Shown piece by piece: positions 43,441-52,869 of a DNA stretch of 64,000 bases (the first letter of the stretch is position 1; every line of letters starts with the position of its first letter). The translations under genes and the position numbers were made by a program. The notes beneath the pieces were generated by a model that was not told where the DNA came from, searched no databases, and was given only the letters and a program-made list of their open reading frames with translations. This DNA is from Flavobacteriaceae bacterium (GTDB lineage: Bacteria; Bacteroidota; Bacteroidia; Flavobacteriales; Flavobacteriaceae). The stretch covers positions 186,001 to 250,000 of the forward strand of contig JABGUL010000027.1 in the NCBI GenBank assembly GCA_018646605.1, in the 5' to 3' direction.

Positions 43441-44721
43441 TTGAAACCATACTTAAAAAATTTAACAGTTGCTATAGCACTTGTAGCCAGTACAGGCTTT
43501 TCACAGATTAAAGATTTGGATTTTAATGCAGTTGAATCTAAAGTTATTGAATGGAGACATCACATTCATCAAAATCCGGAACTTTCTAATCGAGAGTTTA
43601 AAACAGCCGAATACGTTGCAGCCCATTTAAAAAGCCTTGGAATAGAAGCTCAGACAGGAGTTGCACACACAGGAGTAGTGGGAATTTTAAAAGGAAAGCG
43701 AAAAGGTAAAGTTGTTGCACTTCGCGCTGACATGGATGCTCTCCCTGTAACTGAGCGAAACGATTTACCTTACAAGTCAGAGGTGGTTTCTAAATTTAAT
43801 GGTCAAGAAACTGGGGTTATGCATGCATGTGGTCACGATACCCACGTTGCAATTTTGATGGGAGTGGCTGAAATTTTATCTCAAAATAAAGATTTTGCAG
43901 GAACGGTAAAATTCATCTTTCAGCCTGCTGAAGAGGGATCCCCTCCAGGAGAAGAAGGTGGTGCAAAACTGATGGTAAAGGAAGGTGTTCTAGAAAACCC
44001 AAAAGTAGATGCCATTTTTGGTTTGCATATAAATTCTGGAACTCATGTTGGGAAAATTACATATAAACCCGGTGGGATGATGGCTGCTTCTCAGCGCTTT
44101 GTAATAAACATCAAGGGAAAGCAAGCTCATGGATCAACTCCTTGGCAAAGTGTTGACCCGATTGTAGCTAGTGCCCAAATTATTAATGGATTACAAACGC
44201 TCATAAGTCGTGAATCACAGCTCACAAAAGAAGGGGCAGTGATTTCTGTGGGCTCTATTCATTCTGGAATACGTTTTAACATCATTCCTGAAAGTCTTGA
44301 GATGATAGGAACAATTCGCACTCTGGATAAGGACATGAAGGAGTTAATTCGTTCAAGAATGCTTGAAATGGTTCCAACTATTGCAAAAGCATATAGAGCG
44401 GAAGCTACAGTTGAGATTCAAGATGGTGCCGACATTACTTTTAATAACCTAGCGCTAACAAAACAGATGGTTCCCTCTTTGCAAAAAGTTGCAGGAATGG
44501 ATAAAGTGATTGAAATTGATGCGATTACTGGAGCTGAAGATTTTTCTTATTTTCAAAATGAAGTGCCCGGATTCTTTTTCTTTTTGGGCGGTACTCCACT
44601 GAATAGGAGCGAAAAAGATGCTCCTTCCCATCACACTCCTTCCTTTATTGTAGATGATGCAGGAATGAAATTAGGTGTTAAAGCCCTAACTCAATTAACC
44701 CTTGACTATCTTAAGAAGTAG
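43441..44721 (+). CDS. M20 family amidohydrolase with signal peptide
   Basis: A 426-residue secreted metal-dependent amidohydrolase (hippurate hydrolase / N-acyl-amino-acid amidohydrolase type). A signal peptide covers residues 1-21 (LVASTGFSQ). The metal site is in MHACGHDTHVAILMG (near residue 128), FQPAEEGSPPGEEGG (near 161) and the late GAEDFSYFQNEVPGFFFFLGG; the dimerisation domain has KGKQAHGSTPWQSVDPI. It would remove acyl groups from amino acids in the periplasm. The start is a TTG at 43441, directly at the signal peptide. It overlaps the convergent patatin gene by 11 nt. Confidence 0.92.
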   Translation: MKPYLKNLTVAIALVASTGFSQIKDLDFNAVESKVIEWRHHIHQNPELSNREFKTAEYVAAHLKSLGIEAQTGVAHTGVVGILKGKRKGKVVALRADMDALPVTERNDLPYKSEVVSKFNGQETGVMHACGHDTHVAILMGVAEILSQNKDFAGTVKFIFQPAEEGSPPGEEGGAKLMVKEGVLENPKVDAIFGLHINSGTHVGKITYKPGGMMAASQRFVINIKGKQAHGSTPWQSVDPIVASAQIINGLQTLISRESQLTKEGAVISVGSIHSGIRFNIIPESLEMIGTIRTLDKDMKELIRSRMLEMVPTIAKAYRAEATVEIQDGADITFNNLALTKQMVPSLQKVAGMDKVIEIDAITGAEDFSYFQNEVPGFFFFLGGTPLNRSEKDAPSHHTPSFIVDDAGMKLGVKALTQLTLDYLKK

Positions 44722-45598
44722 TTGAGAGTTTTTGGGCATGCTCCCATCCCATTTCCCACCAATTTTCCATTTTAATTTTATTGAAAATTAACGAGTTGGT
44801 GGTTAGTATTTTTGGGGTGTAATAAATGCGAAGAGTTGCATTGTAATCCTCGGCTACAAGCTTTCCGATATGCATATTTTGCATTTCTATACGATCAGAA
44901 ATAAAGCTAAAGATACTCCCCAAAGCATCAAATACATTTTTAGCATGTAATCGGTTGGTTTGCTGAAATTCAGTATCTAATAAAATGGCATCTACATGAG
45001 TCGCCCCTCTTCGAATTGCTTCCTCAATAGGAATAATACAGCCGAGTCCCCCATCTGCATATTCACAGCCATTTTTTTTAACTAAACTCATAAAAGGTAC
45101 ATAATTGCATGAAATCCAAATCCAATCTAAAAAATCTTCATAAGAACAGTCTTTCAACCGTTTATATTCAACCGAGTTTGCGGTCAAATTTGAAACACAA
45201 ACAACAACTTCATTGTCTGTTTCTTTTAATGAAATAAAATTTGATAGAGGAAACTCTTTTGAAAGCAATTTTCGAAGATTATTACTCTCACCAAAAGTCT
45301 TTTTCCCTCTAATAAAGTTTTTTAGAACATTGAGGTGATTGATTCTTATCCGCTCCTCTCCTTCTTTTCTAACAATAAGATAAGGACAGTTATCAAAAAT
45401 ACTTTTTTGATTCACATTAGTGAAGGCGCTCTTTATCTCACTTATTTTATTGAGTGCTAAATGCGAAACCAATAGGCTGCCAGTAGATGTGCCAAGAAAA
45501 AAATTATATTTCTGCTTCTCTTCTTCGATTAAATACTGAGCTACACCGCCCGCAAAAGCTCCTTTACTTCCACCTCCAGAAATTACTAATGCACGCAT
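44711..45598 (-). CDS. Patatin-like phospholipase
   Basis: A 295-residue patatin-fold hydrolase. The oxyanion loop is GGGSKGAFAGG (residues 8-18), the nucleophile elbow GTSTG has its Ser near residue 39, and the catalytic Asp is in the DGG of CEYADGGLGC (near 178). There is no signal peptide, so it should be cytoplasmic or membrane-associated, acting on phospholipids or other acyl esters. The length is that of small bacterial patatins. It is divergent from recG. Confidence 0.9.
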   Translation of the reverse strand: MRALVISGGGSKGAFAGGVAQYLIEEEKQKYNFFLGTSTGSLLVSHLALNKISEIKSAFTNVNQKSIFDNCPYLIVRKEGEERIRINHLNVLKNFIRGKKTFGESNNLRKLLSKEFPLSNFISLKETDNEVVVCVSNLTANSVEYKRLKDCSYEDFLDWIWISCNYVPFMSLVKKNGCEYADGGLGCIIPIEEAIRRGATHVDAILLDTEFQQTNRLHAKNVFDALGSIFSFISDRIEMQNMHIGKLVAEDYNATLRIYYTPKILTTNSLIFNKIKMENWWEMGWEHAQKLSTTS

Positions 45599-45670
45599 TT
45601 GATTTATATTTGGGATTACTATTTAAATTTACAACCTTTCTGGTTCAAAATTAATTGTTTTTAGAGATAA

Positions 45671-47770
45671 ATGGATCCAATGCAAACTGAAATAACATAT
45701 TTAAAAGGTGTAGGCCCTGAACGTGCCCGTTTGCTGAAGGAAGAACTCAATATTAAAACATTTCAAGACTTACTCCATTTCTTTCCGAATCGTTATATTG
45801 ATCGAAGTCGATTTCATCCTATCAAGGAACTCCCCACTACGAATGCCGAAGTGCAAATTAAAGGTATAATTACATCCATTGATTACATTCAGCAAAAAAG
45901 AGGGAAACGAATGGTGGCAAATTTCCAGGATGAAACTGGGAGCATGCAATTGGTTTGGTTTCGTGGGTATCAATGGCTCAGGGAAAGCATACGCATAAAT
46001 CAGCAATATGTTATTTTTGGACGAATTAATTGGTTTAAAGGCCAGGCCAGTATGCCACACCCAGAGCTTGAGTTGGAAAGTGTTTTTCAGCAGGGTGTAA
46101 AAGCTGCTTTTTATCCCATCTATCCCTCTTCAGAAAAGTTAATTAATAAAGGTGTTTCTCAACGGGTAATACAAAAGCTTGTCGCCACACTCTTACAACT
46201 TAAAGAAGCCGAATTTTCTGAAACACTACCTCAATACCTATTGAATCACTTTAAGTTCATTTCTAAAAAAGAAGCACTGCATCAGGTGCATTACCCATCC
46301 ACTCAAAATCTTTTGTCAAGAGCACAGATGCGCTTAAAATTCGAAGAGTTTTTTTATATGCAGTTGCAATTGATTTTGAAGAACCGACAACGAAAGCAAA
46401 AAATCAAAGGGTATGTATTTCCTGAAGTAGGTTCTGTTTTTAAGGATTTTTTTGATAATCACCTTCCATTTACGCTTACTGAAGCTCAAAAACGAGTGGT
46501 TAAAGAAATCCGAAATGATTTGGGCACTGGAAGGCAAATGAATCGATTACTACAAGGAGATGTGGGCTCTGGAAAAACAATCGTTGCATTGCTTGCAATG
46601 TTAATCGCAATTGATAATGGCTTCCAATCAACCTTGGTCGCTCCAACAGAAATACTAGCACAACAACACTATCAGTCTTTGGATGCACTTTTAGAAGGAA
46701 CAGGTGTTCAATGTGCTTTGCTTACCGGAAGTAGTACAAAAAAAGAACGTGTTGTTTTACACGAAGCTTTAGAATCTGGTGAACTCTCTATTTTGGTAGG
46801 AACTCATGCCGTTTTTGAAGAAAAAGTACAGTTTCAAAATTTGGGGATAGCAATAATTGATGAACAACATCGATTTGGTGTTGCACAGCGGGCTAAGTTG
46901 TGGCAAAAAAACGACATTCCACCTCATGTGTTGGTGATGACTGCTACTCCAATTCCAAGAACGCTAGCAATGAGTATTTATGGCGATTTGGATATCTCCA
47001 TAATAGATACCCTTCCCCCAGGAAGAAAACCAATAAAAACACTTCATAGATTTGATAATAATCGTCTTGCCGTTTTTGCCTTTGTAAAAGAACAAATTAA
47101 TTTAGGTCGCCAAATATATATTGTATATCCGTTAATCCAAGAATCTGAATCATTAGATTACAAAGATTTAATGGATGGCTATGAGAGCATATCGAGAAGC
47201 TTTCCACCTCCAAAAAACCAGATAAGTATTGTTCATGGGAAAATGAAACCTGAAGACAAGGCATATGAAATGGAGCGCTTTGTCAGGGGAAAAACTCAAA
47301 TCATGGTGGCAACAACAGTTATAGAAGTAGGTGTAAATGTTCCGAACGCATCCGTCATGATTATTGAAAGCGCAGAGCGTTTTGGCTTATCTCAACTGCA
47401 TCAGCTAAGAGGTCGTGTGGGACGAGGCTCAGAACAAAGCTATTGTGTCTTAATGAGTGGTTCCAAACTATCAGAGGAAGGAAAAACACGCCTGCAAACA
47501 ATGGTCAAGAGCAATGATGGCTTTGAAATTGCAGAAGTAGATCTACGTCTGCGTGGCCCCGGAAACCTTATGGGAACACAGCAAAGTGGAGTATTGCAAC
47601 TAAAGATTGCTGATGTAATCAAAGACACAGAATTATTAAAAGCCGCTAGGGATACTGCGCAGCAAATAATTAAAAAAGATGCCGCATTTGATAATAGGGA
47701 ACATCAAGTGATCAAGAGAACACTTTCAGCCTTAAAACATGATTCTAATATTTGGAATTTCATAAGTTAA
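45671..47770 (+). CDS. recG: ATP-dependent DNA helicase RecG
   Basis: A 699-residue helicase that remodels stalled replication forks and Holliday junctions. The N-terminal wedge/OB region has YLKGVGPERARLLKEELNI and FPNRYIDRS; the helicase core has LQGDVGSGKTIVALLAM (Walker A, near residue 296), VAPTEILAQQHY, IIDEQHRFGVAQRAKL (DEQH motif, near 396), VMTATPIPRTLAM and LSQLHQLRGRVGRG; the end has DLRLRGPGNLMGTQQSG. Everything matches RecG in order and length. Confidence 0.97.
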   Translation: MDPMQTEITYLKGVGPERARLLKEELNIKTFQDLLHFFPNRYIDRSRFHPIKELPTTNAEVQIKGIITSIDYIQQKRGKRMVANFQDETGSMQLVWFRGYQWLRESIRINQQYVIFGRINWFKGQASMPHPELELESVFQQGVKAAFYPIYPSSEKLINKGVSQRVIQKLVATLLQLKEAEFSETLPQYLLNHFKFISKKEALHQVHYPSTQNLLSRAQMRLKFEEFFYMQLQLILKNRQRKQKIKGYVFPEVGSVFKDFFDNHLPFTLTEAQKRVVKEIRNDLGTGRQMNRLLQGDVGSGKTIVALLAMLIAIDNGFQSTLVAPTEILAQQHYQSLDALLEGTGVQCALLTGSSTKKERVVLHEALESGELSILVGTHAVFEEKVQFQNLGIAIIDEQHRFGVAQRAKLWQKNDIPPHVLVMTATPIPRTLAMSIYGDLDISIIDTLPPGRKPIKTLHRFDNNRLAVFAFVKEQINLGRQIYIVYPLIQESESLDYKDLMDGYESISRSFPPPKNQISIVHGKMKPEDKAYEMERFVRGKTQIMVATTVIEVGVNVPNASVMIIESAERFGLSQLHQLRGRVGRGSEQSYCVLMSGSKLSEEGKTRLQTMVKSNDGFEIAEVDLRLRGPGNLMGTQQSGVLQLKIADVIKDTELLKAARDTAQQIIKKDAAFDNREHQVIKRTLSALKHDSNIWNFIS

Positions 47771-47788
47771 AATGGCCAAAGAGATTCT

Positions 47789-47796
47789 TATATTTG
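47789..47796 (+). promoter_or_regulatory. -7 box before pheT
   Basis: TATATTTG matches TAnnTTTG exactly, 28 nt before the pheT start at 47825. No TTG lies at the usual distance. It supports transcription of pheT separate from recG. Confidence 0.45.
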
Positions 47797-47824
47797 CATT
47801 TTATAAATTGAAAAGACACATTCA

Positions 47825-50233
47825 TTGAAAATATCCTATAACTGGTTACAGCAATTCTTGACTACAGAGCTTCCAATTGAAGAAATTTCAGTTCTCTTAA
47901 CTGATTTAGGTCTTGAAGTAGAGGGCACGCATCATTTTGAAAGTATTAAAGGTGGGCTAAAAGGTGTTTTAGTTGGAGAGGTTCTCTCTTGTGAACAACA
48001 TCCAAATGCAGATCGACTAAAAAAAACAGAAGTTAATTTAGGGAATGACGAAATCGTTCCTATTGTTTGTGGTGCACCCAATGTTGCCAAAGGGCAAAAA
48101 GTGCTGGTAGCGACTGTAGGGACTACCCTTTCCATGAGCGATGGCACTTCCCTGAAAATAAATAAAAGTAAGATTCGAGGAGAAGTTAGTATGGGGATGA
48201 TCTGTGCTGAAGATGAATTGGGTCTTGGTGAAAGTCATGACGGTATCATGGTTTTAGACGAAACTCTTGAGCCAGGAACAGAGGCCGCAAGTTTATTTGA
48301 AGTAGAAGAAGATTATGTTTTTGAAATTGGCTTAACTCCCAATAGAGCAGATGCGATGAGCCATATGGGTGTGGCAAGAGATTTAAAGGCCATCTGCATG
48401 TTAAAAAACATTCCTTTTGAATGGACTTTACCCGAAACTACCTCTTTTAATATTGACAACAATCAAAGTACAATTAATGTTGATGTAAAAAATGGTGACA
48501 AATGTAGTCAGTATTATGGACTTACAATTTCAGGAATTACGGTAGCACCCTCACCTACATGGTTGCAAAATCGTTTGAAAGCAATTGGGATTGGGCCAAA
48601 AAACAATGTAGTAGATGTTACAAATTACGTTTTACATGAACTAGGTCAACCACTACATGCTTTTGATGCACAAAAAATAGATGGCGATATTTTAGTTAAA
48701 ACATGTTCTGATAAAACGTCTTTTACAACTCTAGATGGTAATAAAAGAGAATTACATCATGAAGATTTAATGATTTGCGATTCCCAAAAACCCCTTTGCA
48801 TTGCGGGTATTTTTGGAGGACTTGATTCTGGTGTAACAGAACAAACTACATCCCTCTTTTTGGAAAGTGCGTATTTTGATCCTGTGAGCATCAGGAAGAC
48901 TGCAAAACGTCACGGGCTGAATACGGATGCTTCTTTTCGTTTTGAACGAGGAATAGATCCTGAAATTGGAATTACTGCGCTAAAGCGTGCGGCCATTCTT
49001 ATTAAAAAAATCGCAGGAGGTGAAATCACAAGTGAAATTCAAGATTTTTCCAAACCTTTGGAGGAGCCAAGTCAAATCTTCTTGGGCCTTGATGTTTTAG
49101 AACAAACTATTGGACAGACAATCCAGCAAAAAGATTTAAATACCATTTTAAATGCTTTAGAAATTAACATTAATAACGTTTCAGAGACAGGAATTGGAAT
49201 GACCATTCCTAGGTATCGCGTAGATGTAAATCGTCCTGCCGATGTAATTGAAGAAATATTAAGAGTTTATGGTTATAACAACTTAGAAGATAAACCACTA
49301 AAGTATGAGGCAAACCCACCCTACAGTTGGAAAGATCCACATAAACTAGAGGCGACAGTTGCTCAAAAATTAATAGGGCACGGCTATATAGAAACAATCA
49401 ACAACTCCTTAACATCACCGGAATTTAGTGCTGATTTTCACGCCCCTATTACGTTACTAAATCCCTTGGGAAAAGAATTATCTTTAATGCGTCAATCACT
49501 TGTATTCAATGCGCTAGAAGTTGTTTCTTTTAATCTAAACAGACAAAACAAGAATTTAAAGATTTTTGAATTTGGAGCTATTTACGGTAAAAAGAACGAC
49601 ACATTTGTTGAAGCAAAACGCCTAAGCATAACATTGGTTGGAAATGTGTTTGAATCTCACTGGGATATGGCTAAAGCTCCTAACAAATTTTTCTATGGAA
49701 AAGGGGTTATTCAAGATATTTTAGAAAGTATTGGATTGTTAGATTTGGAATGGCAAGCATTGCCACATCCACATTTTGATGAAGCTTTTGAAATTTCTTA
49801 TCGTAAAAAACACCTTGGGGTCTTTGGTTTAATTTCCAAAAAATTAATTGACTCTTTTGGTATTGATCAAGAGGTTTACATGGCTGACTTGAATTGGGGA
49901 GACCTTATCGAGTTGTCCTACTCTGAACCTTTGAAGTATAATGAAGTATCCAAATTTCCTCTTGTTAGAAGAGATTTTGCACTTTTGATAGATGACAATG
50001 TACATTTCGAAGTTTTAAAAGAAACGGCACTAAAAACAGATCGTAAAATTCTTAAAGAGGTTCGTTTATTTGATGTCTATCAAGGTAAAAATTTAGAAAA
50101 AGGGAAAAAATCTTATGGGCTAAGTTTTACTTTTCAAGACAATGCTAAGACATTGACAGATAAACAGGTGGATAAAGTGATGGATAAATTGAAACAAAAT
50201 TTCGAAAAAGAATTTGGCGCACAATTACGCTAA
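47825..50233 (+). CDS. pheT: Phenylalanine--tRNA ligase beta subunit
   Basis: An 802-residue beta subunit of PheRS, which charges tRNA-Phe together with PheS. Domains in order: MKISYNWLQQFL start, EMAP/tRNA-binding-like domain (VLSCEQHPNADRLKKTEVN near 50), B3/B4 editing domain, B5 (DVNRPADVIEEILRVYGYNN near 475), the inactive catalytic-like core and the C-terminal FDX-ACB domain (KFPLVRRDFALLID). The start codon is a TTG at 47825, at the position expected for the family. pheS is not in the window, so the two genes are split, as is usual in Bacteroidota. Confidence 0.97.
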   Translation: MKISYNWLQQFLTTELPIEEISVLLTDLGLEVEGTHHFESIKGGLKGVLVGEVLSCEQHPNADRLKKTEVNLGNDEIVPIVCGAPNVAKGQKVLVATVGTTLSMSDGTSLKINKSKIRGEVSMGMICAEDELGLGESHDGIMVLDETLEPGTEAASLFEVEEDYVFEIGLTPNRADAMSHMGVARDLKAICMLKNIPFEWTLPETTSFNIDNNQSTINVDVKNGDKCSQYYGLTISGITVAPSPTWLQNRLKAIGIGPKNNVVDVTNYVLHELGQPLHAFDAQKIDGDILVKTCSDKTSFTTLDGNKRELHHEDLMICDSQKPLCIAGIFGGLDSGVTEQTTSLFLESAYFDPVSIRKTAKRHGLNTDASFRFERGIDPEIGITALKRAAILIKKIAGGEITSEIQDFSKPLEEPSQIFLGLDVLEQTIGQTIQQKDLNTILNALEININNVSETGIGMTIPRYRVDVNRPADVIEEILRVYGYNNLEDKPLKYEANPPYSWKDPHKLEATVAQKLIGHGYIETINNSLTSPEFSADFHAPITLLNPLGKELSLMRQSLVFNALEVVSFNLNRQNKNLKIFEFGAIYGKKNDTFVEAKRLSITLVGNVFESHWDMAKAPNKFFYGKGVIQDILESIGLLDLEWQALPHPHFDEAFEISYRKKHLGVFGLISKKLIDSFGIDQEVYMADLNWGDLIELSYSEPLKYNEVSKFPLVRRDFALLIDDNVHFEVLKETALKTDRKILKEVRLFDVYQGKNLEKGKKSYGLSFTFQDNAKTLTDKQVDKVMDKLKQNFEKEFGAQLR

Positions 50234-50276
50234 CAACTTATTTTATTCATAACTTTAAAAAACTACATATTATTTA

Positions 50277-50284
50277 TATTTTTG
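50277..50284 (+). promoter_or_regulatory. -7 box and SD before the 228-residue protein gene
   Basis: TATTTTTG is a perfect TAnnTTTG box, 19 nt before the ATG at 50304. The leader then carries GAGAAGGA, a good Shine-Dalgarno-like site that is uncommon in this window. No TTG partner is seen. Confidence 0.45.
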
Positions 50285-50303
50285 TATTAAATGAGAAGGA
50301 TTT

Positions 50304-50990
50304 ATGAAGTTGAATGCACTACCAAGAACAAACGTTAAAGTTGCTTTAGACAAAATTAGAGCATATGAGCTCACTGCAAATGAGCAGGAGACTGCACTTA
50401 AGACTCTTTATGATTCTTTTGAAATTAGAACTACAAATGCTTTTAATTTTGATTTGTTAGATCGAAACAAAATCTATCATTTGGAACAGATCAAAAAGGT
50501 GAGTATAAACTACCGTCTTAGGTTTTTAGATTTGAAGTATTTTAAAAATAAACTCCCTGAATCTGCACATCAAGACATACAACAGTTAGAGACTCTCCAT
50601 GAAACCCATTTAAGTGGATTTAAAATTATGGCTCCCTCTGCTCTTTTTCGTTTAGAAAAAGCAGATGACCCTTTGCTTTTTGCTCCCTTAGGGAATGATT
50701 TTTATTATTTAGTTCATAAATGGGGGAATGATCTTCATCCACTGCGAAGACTAATGATGTTGCCTTTTAAAAACATATGGAATTTACTGGGTTTGGTATT
50801 AGCCATTAGTTTTGTTGTAACTGAGATTATGCCAAAAAATTTATTTACAAAATCCCCCGACGCATCGACCTATTGGATGTTATTATTCTTTAACTTTAAG
50901 GCTATTGCTTCAGTTGTTTTGTTTTATGGTTTTGCTTTAGGTAAAAACTTTAATCCAGCAATTTGGAATAATAAATATAATAAAGCTTAA
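50304..50990 (+). CDS. Uncharacterised protein with two C-terminal membrane segments
   Basis: A 228-residue protein I do not recognise. The first 150 residues are soluble, helical and charged (KVALDKIRAYELTANEQE, NKIYHLEQIKKVSINYRLRFLDLKYF); two membrane segments follow (about 160-178 and 190-212). The region before the membrane part (FAPLGNDFYYLVHKWGNDLHPLRR) looks conserved in style but gives no known motif. It lies between pheT and a DUF2007 gene 10 nt downstream, with its own -7 box and a good ribosome site. The function is unknown. Confidence 0.72.
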   Translation: MKLNALPRTNVKVALDKIRAYELTANEQETALKTLYDSFEIRTTNAFNFDLLDRNKIYHLEQIKKVSINYRLRFLDLKYFKNKLPESAHQDIQQLETLHETHLSGFKIMAPSALFRLEKADDPLLFAPLGNDFYYLVHKWGNDLHPLRRLMMLPFKNIWNLLGLVLAISFVVTEIMPKNLFTKSPDASTYWMLLFFNFKAIASVVLFYGFALGKNFNPAIWNNKYNKA

Positions 50991-51000
50991 ACATGTTTTT

Positions 51001-51219
51001 ATGTCCCCAAAATATATACGCCTTTACTTAGGCCCAGTAGTTCAAGTTATAAATATATGTGACGCGCTTGAACAAGCGTCAATTGTACCAGTTATAAAGG
51101 ATCGTGCAGAATCTGCAAGGCTAGCTGGCTTTGGTTCCTTTTCAACTGACCAAGAGGTTTGGATTCACCCTGATGAAGAAAAACAAGCCAAGGAAATTTT
51201 AGAAAGTCTCTCCCTTTAG
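51001..51219 (+). CDS. DUF2007-like putative signal-transducing protein
   Basis: A 72-residue protein similar to the DUF2007 domain (a small ferredoxin-like fold): a strand-helix opening YIRLYLGPVVQVINICDALEQ, then VPVIKDRAESARLAG and a final VWIHPDEEKQAKEIL helix. DUF2007 proteins are linked to signalling by name only; no function is established. It follows the unknown membrane protein by 10 nt and is probably in the same transcript. Length is normal for the stand-alone form. Confidence 0.75.
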   Translation: MSPKYIRLYLGPVVQVINICDALEQASIVPVIKDRAESARLAGFGSFSTDQEVWIHPDEEKQAKEILESLSL

Positions 51220-51267
51220 AATAAGTTTTCTTATTTTTAGGTCGAAACAAACGAATTAAAACTTCAT

Positions 51268-52863
51268 ATGCAATTTATTATATTCATAGCATTTACCCTG
51301 CTCGTAGGTGTAGTTGCTTACCTCGCTACGCGAAAGACAAATGAAAACACACAAGACGGTTATTTTCTTGGTGGACGTAGCCTGACTGCCCCCGTAATCG
51401 CAAGTTCATTATTATTAACAAATCTTTCTACTGAACAGCTTGTAGGTTTAAACGGTTCAGCATTTAATGAAGGTGTTGTAGTTATGGCATGGGAGACCCT
51501 TGCAGCTATAGCCATGGTAATAACAGCAGTGGTGTTACTTCCTCGCTATTTAAAAGGAGGGTTAACTACCATTCCGCAGTTTTTGGAGCGACGCTACGAT
51601 ACAGCAACAAAATCCATTACTTCAGGTTTGTTTCTATCGGGTTATGTGGTGGTTTTACTTCCCATTGTTTTGTATTCTGGAGCAATTGCACTTATAGGAA
51701 TGTTTGATCTAACAGCGCTATTTGATTTGAGCGACACCAACACACTAATCTTAACAGTCTGGTCCATAGGTATAATCGGATCTATTTACGCCATTTTTGG
51801 CGGTCTAAAGGCAGTTGCCGTTTCAGATACCGTAAATGCTATCGGTTTACTTATCGGGGGAATTATGATTCCTGTTTTTGGGTTAATGTATATTGGTGAT
51901 GGAAGCGTTATGAATGGTATTGAAGCACTATATGCACATGAGCCCGCTAAGTTTAATGCAATAGGAGATTCGAAATCTGCTATTCCTTTTAGCACTTTAT
52001 TTACAGGGATGGTTTTGGTGCAACTCTTTTATTGGGGTACCAATCAGGCTATTATTCAAAGAGCTTTAGCTGCAAAAAATTTAATTGAAGGGCAAAAAGG
52101 CCTTATTTTAGCTGCTTTTGTTAAGATTTTAGGTCCACTAATCGTTGTTCTCCCTGGTATTATTGCCTATTATATTTTCGGAGGAACACTAGATTCAAGT
52201 CAAGCAGATCTTTCTTATGGTTTATTGGTAAATAAAGTTTTACCACCCGTTTTACTGGGCTTCTTTGCTGCAGTTCTCTTTGGAGCTATTTTGAGTTCCT
52301 TCAACTCTGCATTAAATAGTTCAGTTACTCTTTTTGGTCTGGATATTTACAAACAGTATATCAAGAAAGATGCAAATGAACAGGAAGTTGTTCGTGCAGG
52401 AAAAACCTTTGGAATTGGACTTGCGCTACTCTCTATGATTATTGCTCCTAGTATTGCAAATGCACCAGATGGTCTTTTTGGTTATCTTCAAGAGATTAAT
52501 GGATGCTATACCATTCCAATTTTAACTATTATCCTTGTTGGTTATTTAACCCAATATGTTCCTGCCTCAGCGGCTAAAATAGCAATGGTTATTGGCGTAG
52601 TTATGTACTCAATTAGCCAGTTTGTTCTCAAGGGTTATGTCATCTCAAATGGTGGGGAATATCCGCATTACCTCCATATCATGGCGATCATATTCTTGTT
52701 CAACATAGGTGTCATGTTACTGATCGGTAAGTTGAGACCCCGTGAAATTGCGTATGTTCAAAACTATACAGAACAAGTTGATATAACGCCTTGGAAGCCA
52801 GTAAAAACCTATGGTATAGTAATCGTAATTATTGTAATTAGTACTTACTTTATTTTTACTTAA
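51268..52863 (+). CDS. Sodium:solute symporter (SSS family)
   Basis: A 531-residue inner-membrane transporter with about 13-14 membrane segments. It belongs to the sodium/solute symporter family: DGYFLGGRSLTAPVIASSLLLTNLS near residue 31, GLTTIPQFLERRYD (near 97), IYAIFGGLKAVAVSDTVN (near 175), WGTNQAIIQRALAAKN and LFGAILSSFNSALNSS (near 338). This subgroup is close to sugar-type carriers such as SglT. It ends 6 nt from the convergent hutG stop, so the proximity to the hut operon does not show that it carries histidine. Confidence 0.88.
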   Translation: MQFIIFIAFTLLVGVVAYLATRKTNENTQDGYFLGGRSLTAPVIASSLLLTNLSTEQLVGLNGSAFNEGVVVMAWETLAAIAMVITAVVLLPRYLKGGLTTIPQFLERRYDTATKSITSGLFLSGYVVVLLPIVLYSGAIALIGMFDLTALFDLSDTNTLILTVWSIGIIGSIYAIFGGLKAVAVSDTVNAIGLLIGGIMIPVFGLMYIGDGSVMNGIEALYAHEPAKFNAIGDSKSAIPFSTLFTGMVLVQLFYWGTNQAIIQRALAAKNLIEGQKGLILAAFVKILGPLIVVLPGIIAYYIFGGTLDSSQADLSYGLLVNKVLPPVLLGFFAAVLFGAILSSFNSALNSSVTLFGLDIYKQYIKKDANEQEVVRAGKTFGIGLALLSMIIAPSIANAPDGLFGYLQEINGCYTIPILTIILVGYLTQYVPASAAKIAMVIGVVMYSISQFVLKGYVISNGGEYPHYLHIMAIIFLFNIGVMLLIGKLRPREIAYVQNYTEQVDITPWKPVKTYGIVIVIIVISTYFIFT

Positions 52864-52869
52864 AAAAAG

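Noticed and set aside
51268-52863. SSS transporter as histidine importer of the hut operon
   Set aside because: It is convergent with the operon, in a different transcript, and looks closer to sugar-type carriers.
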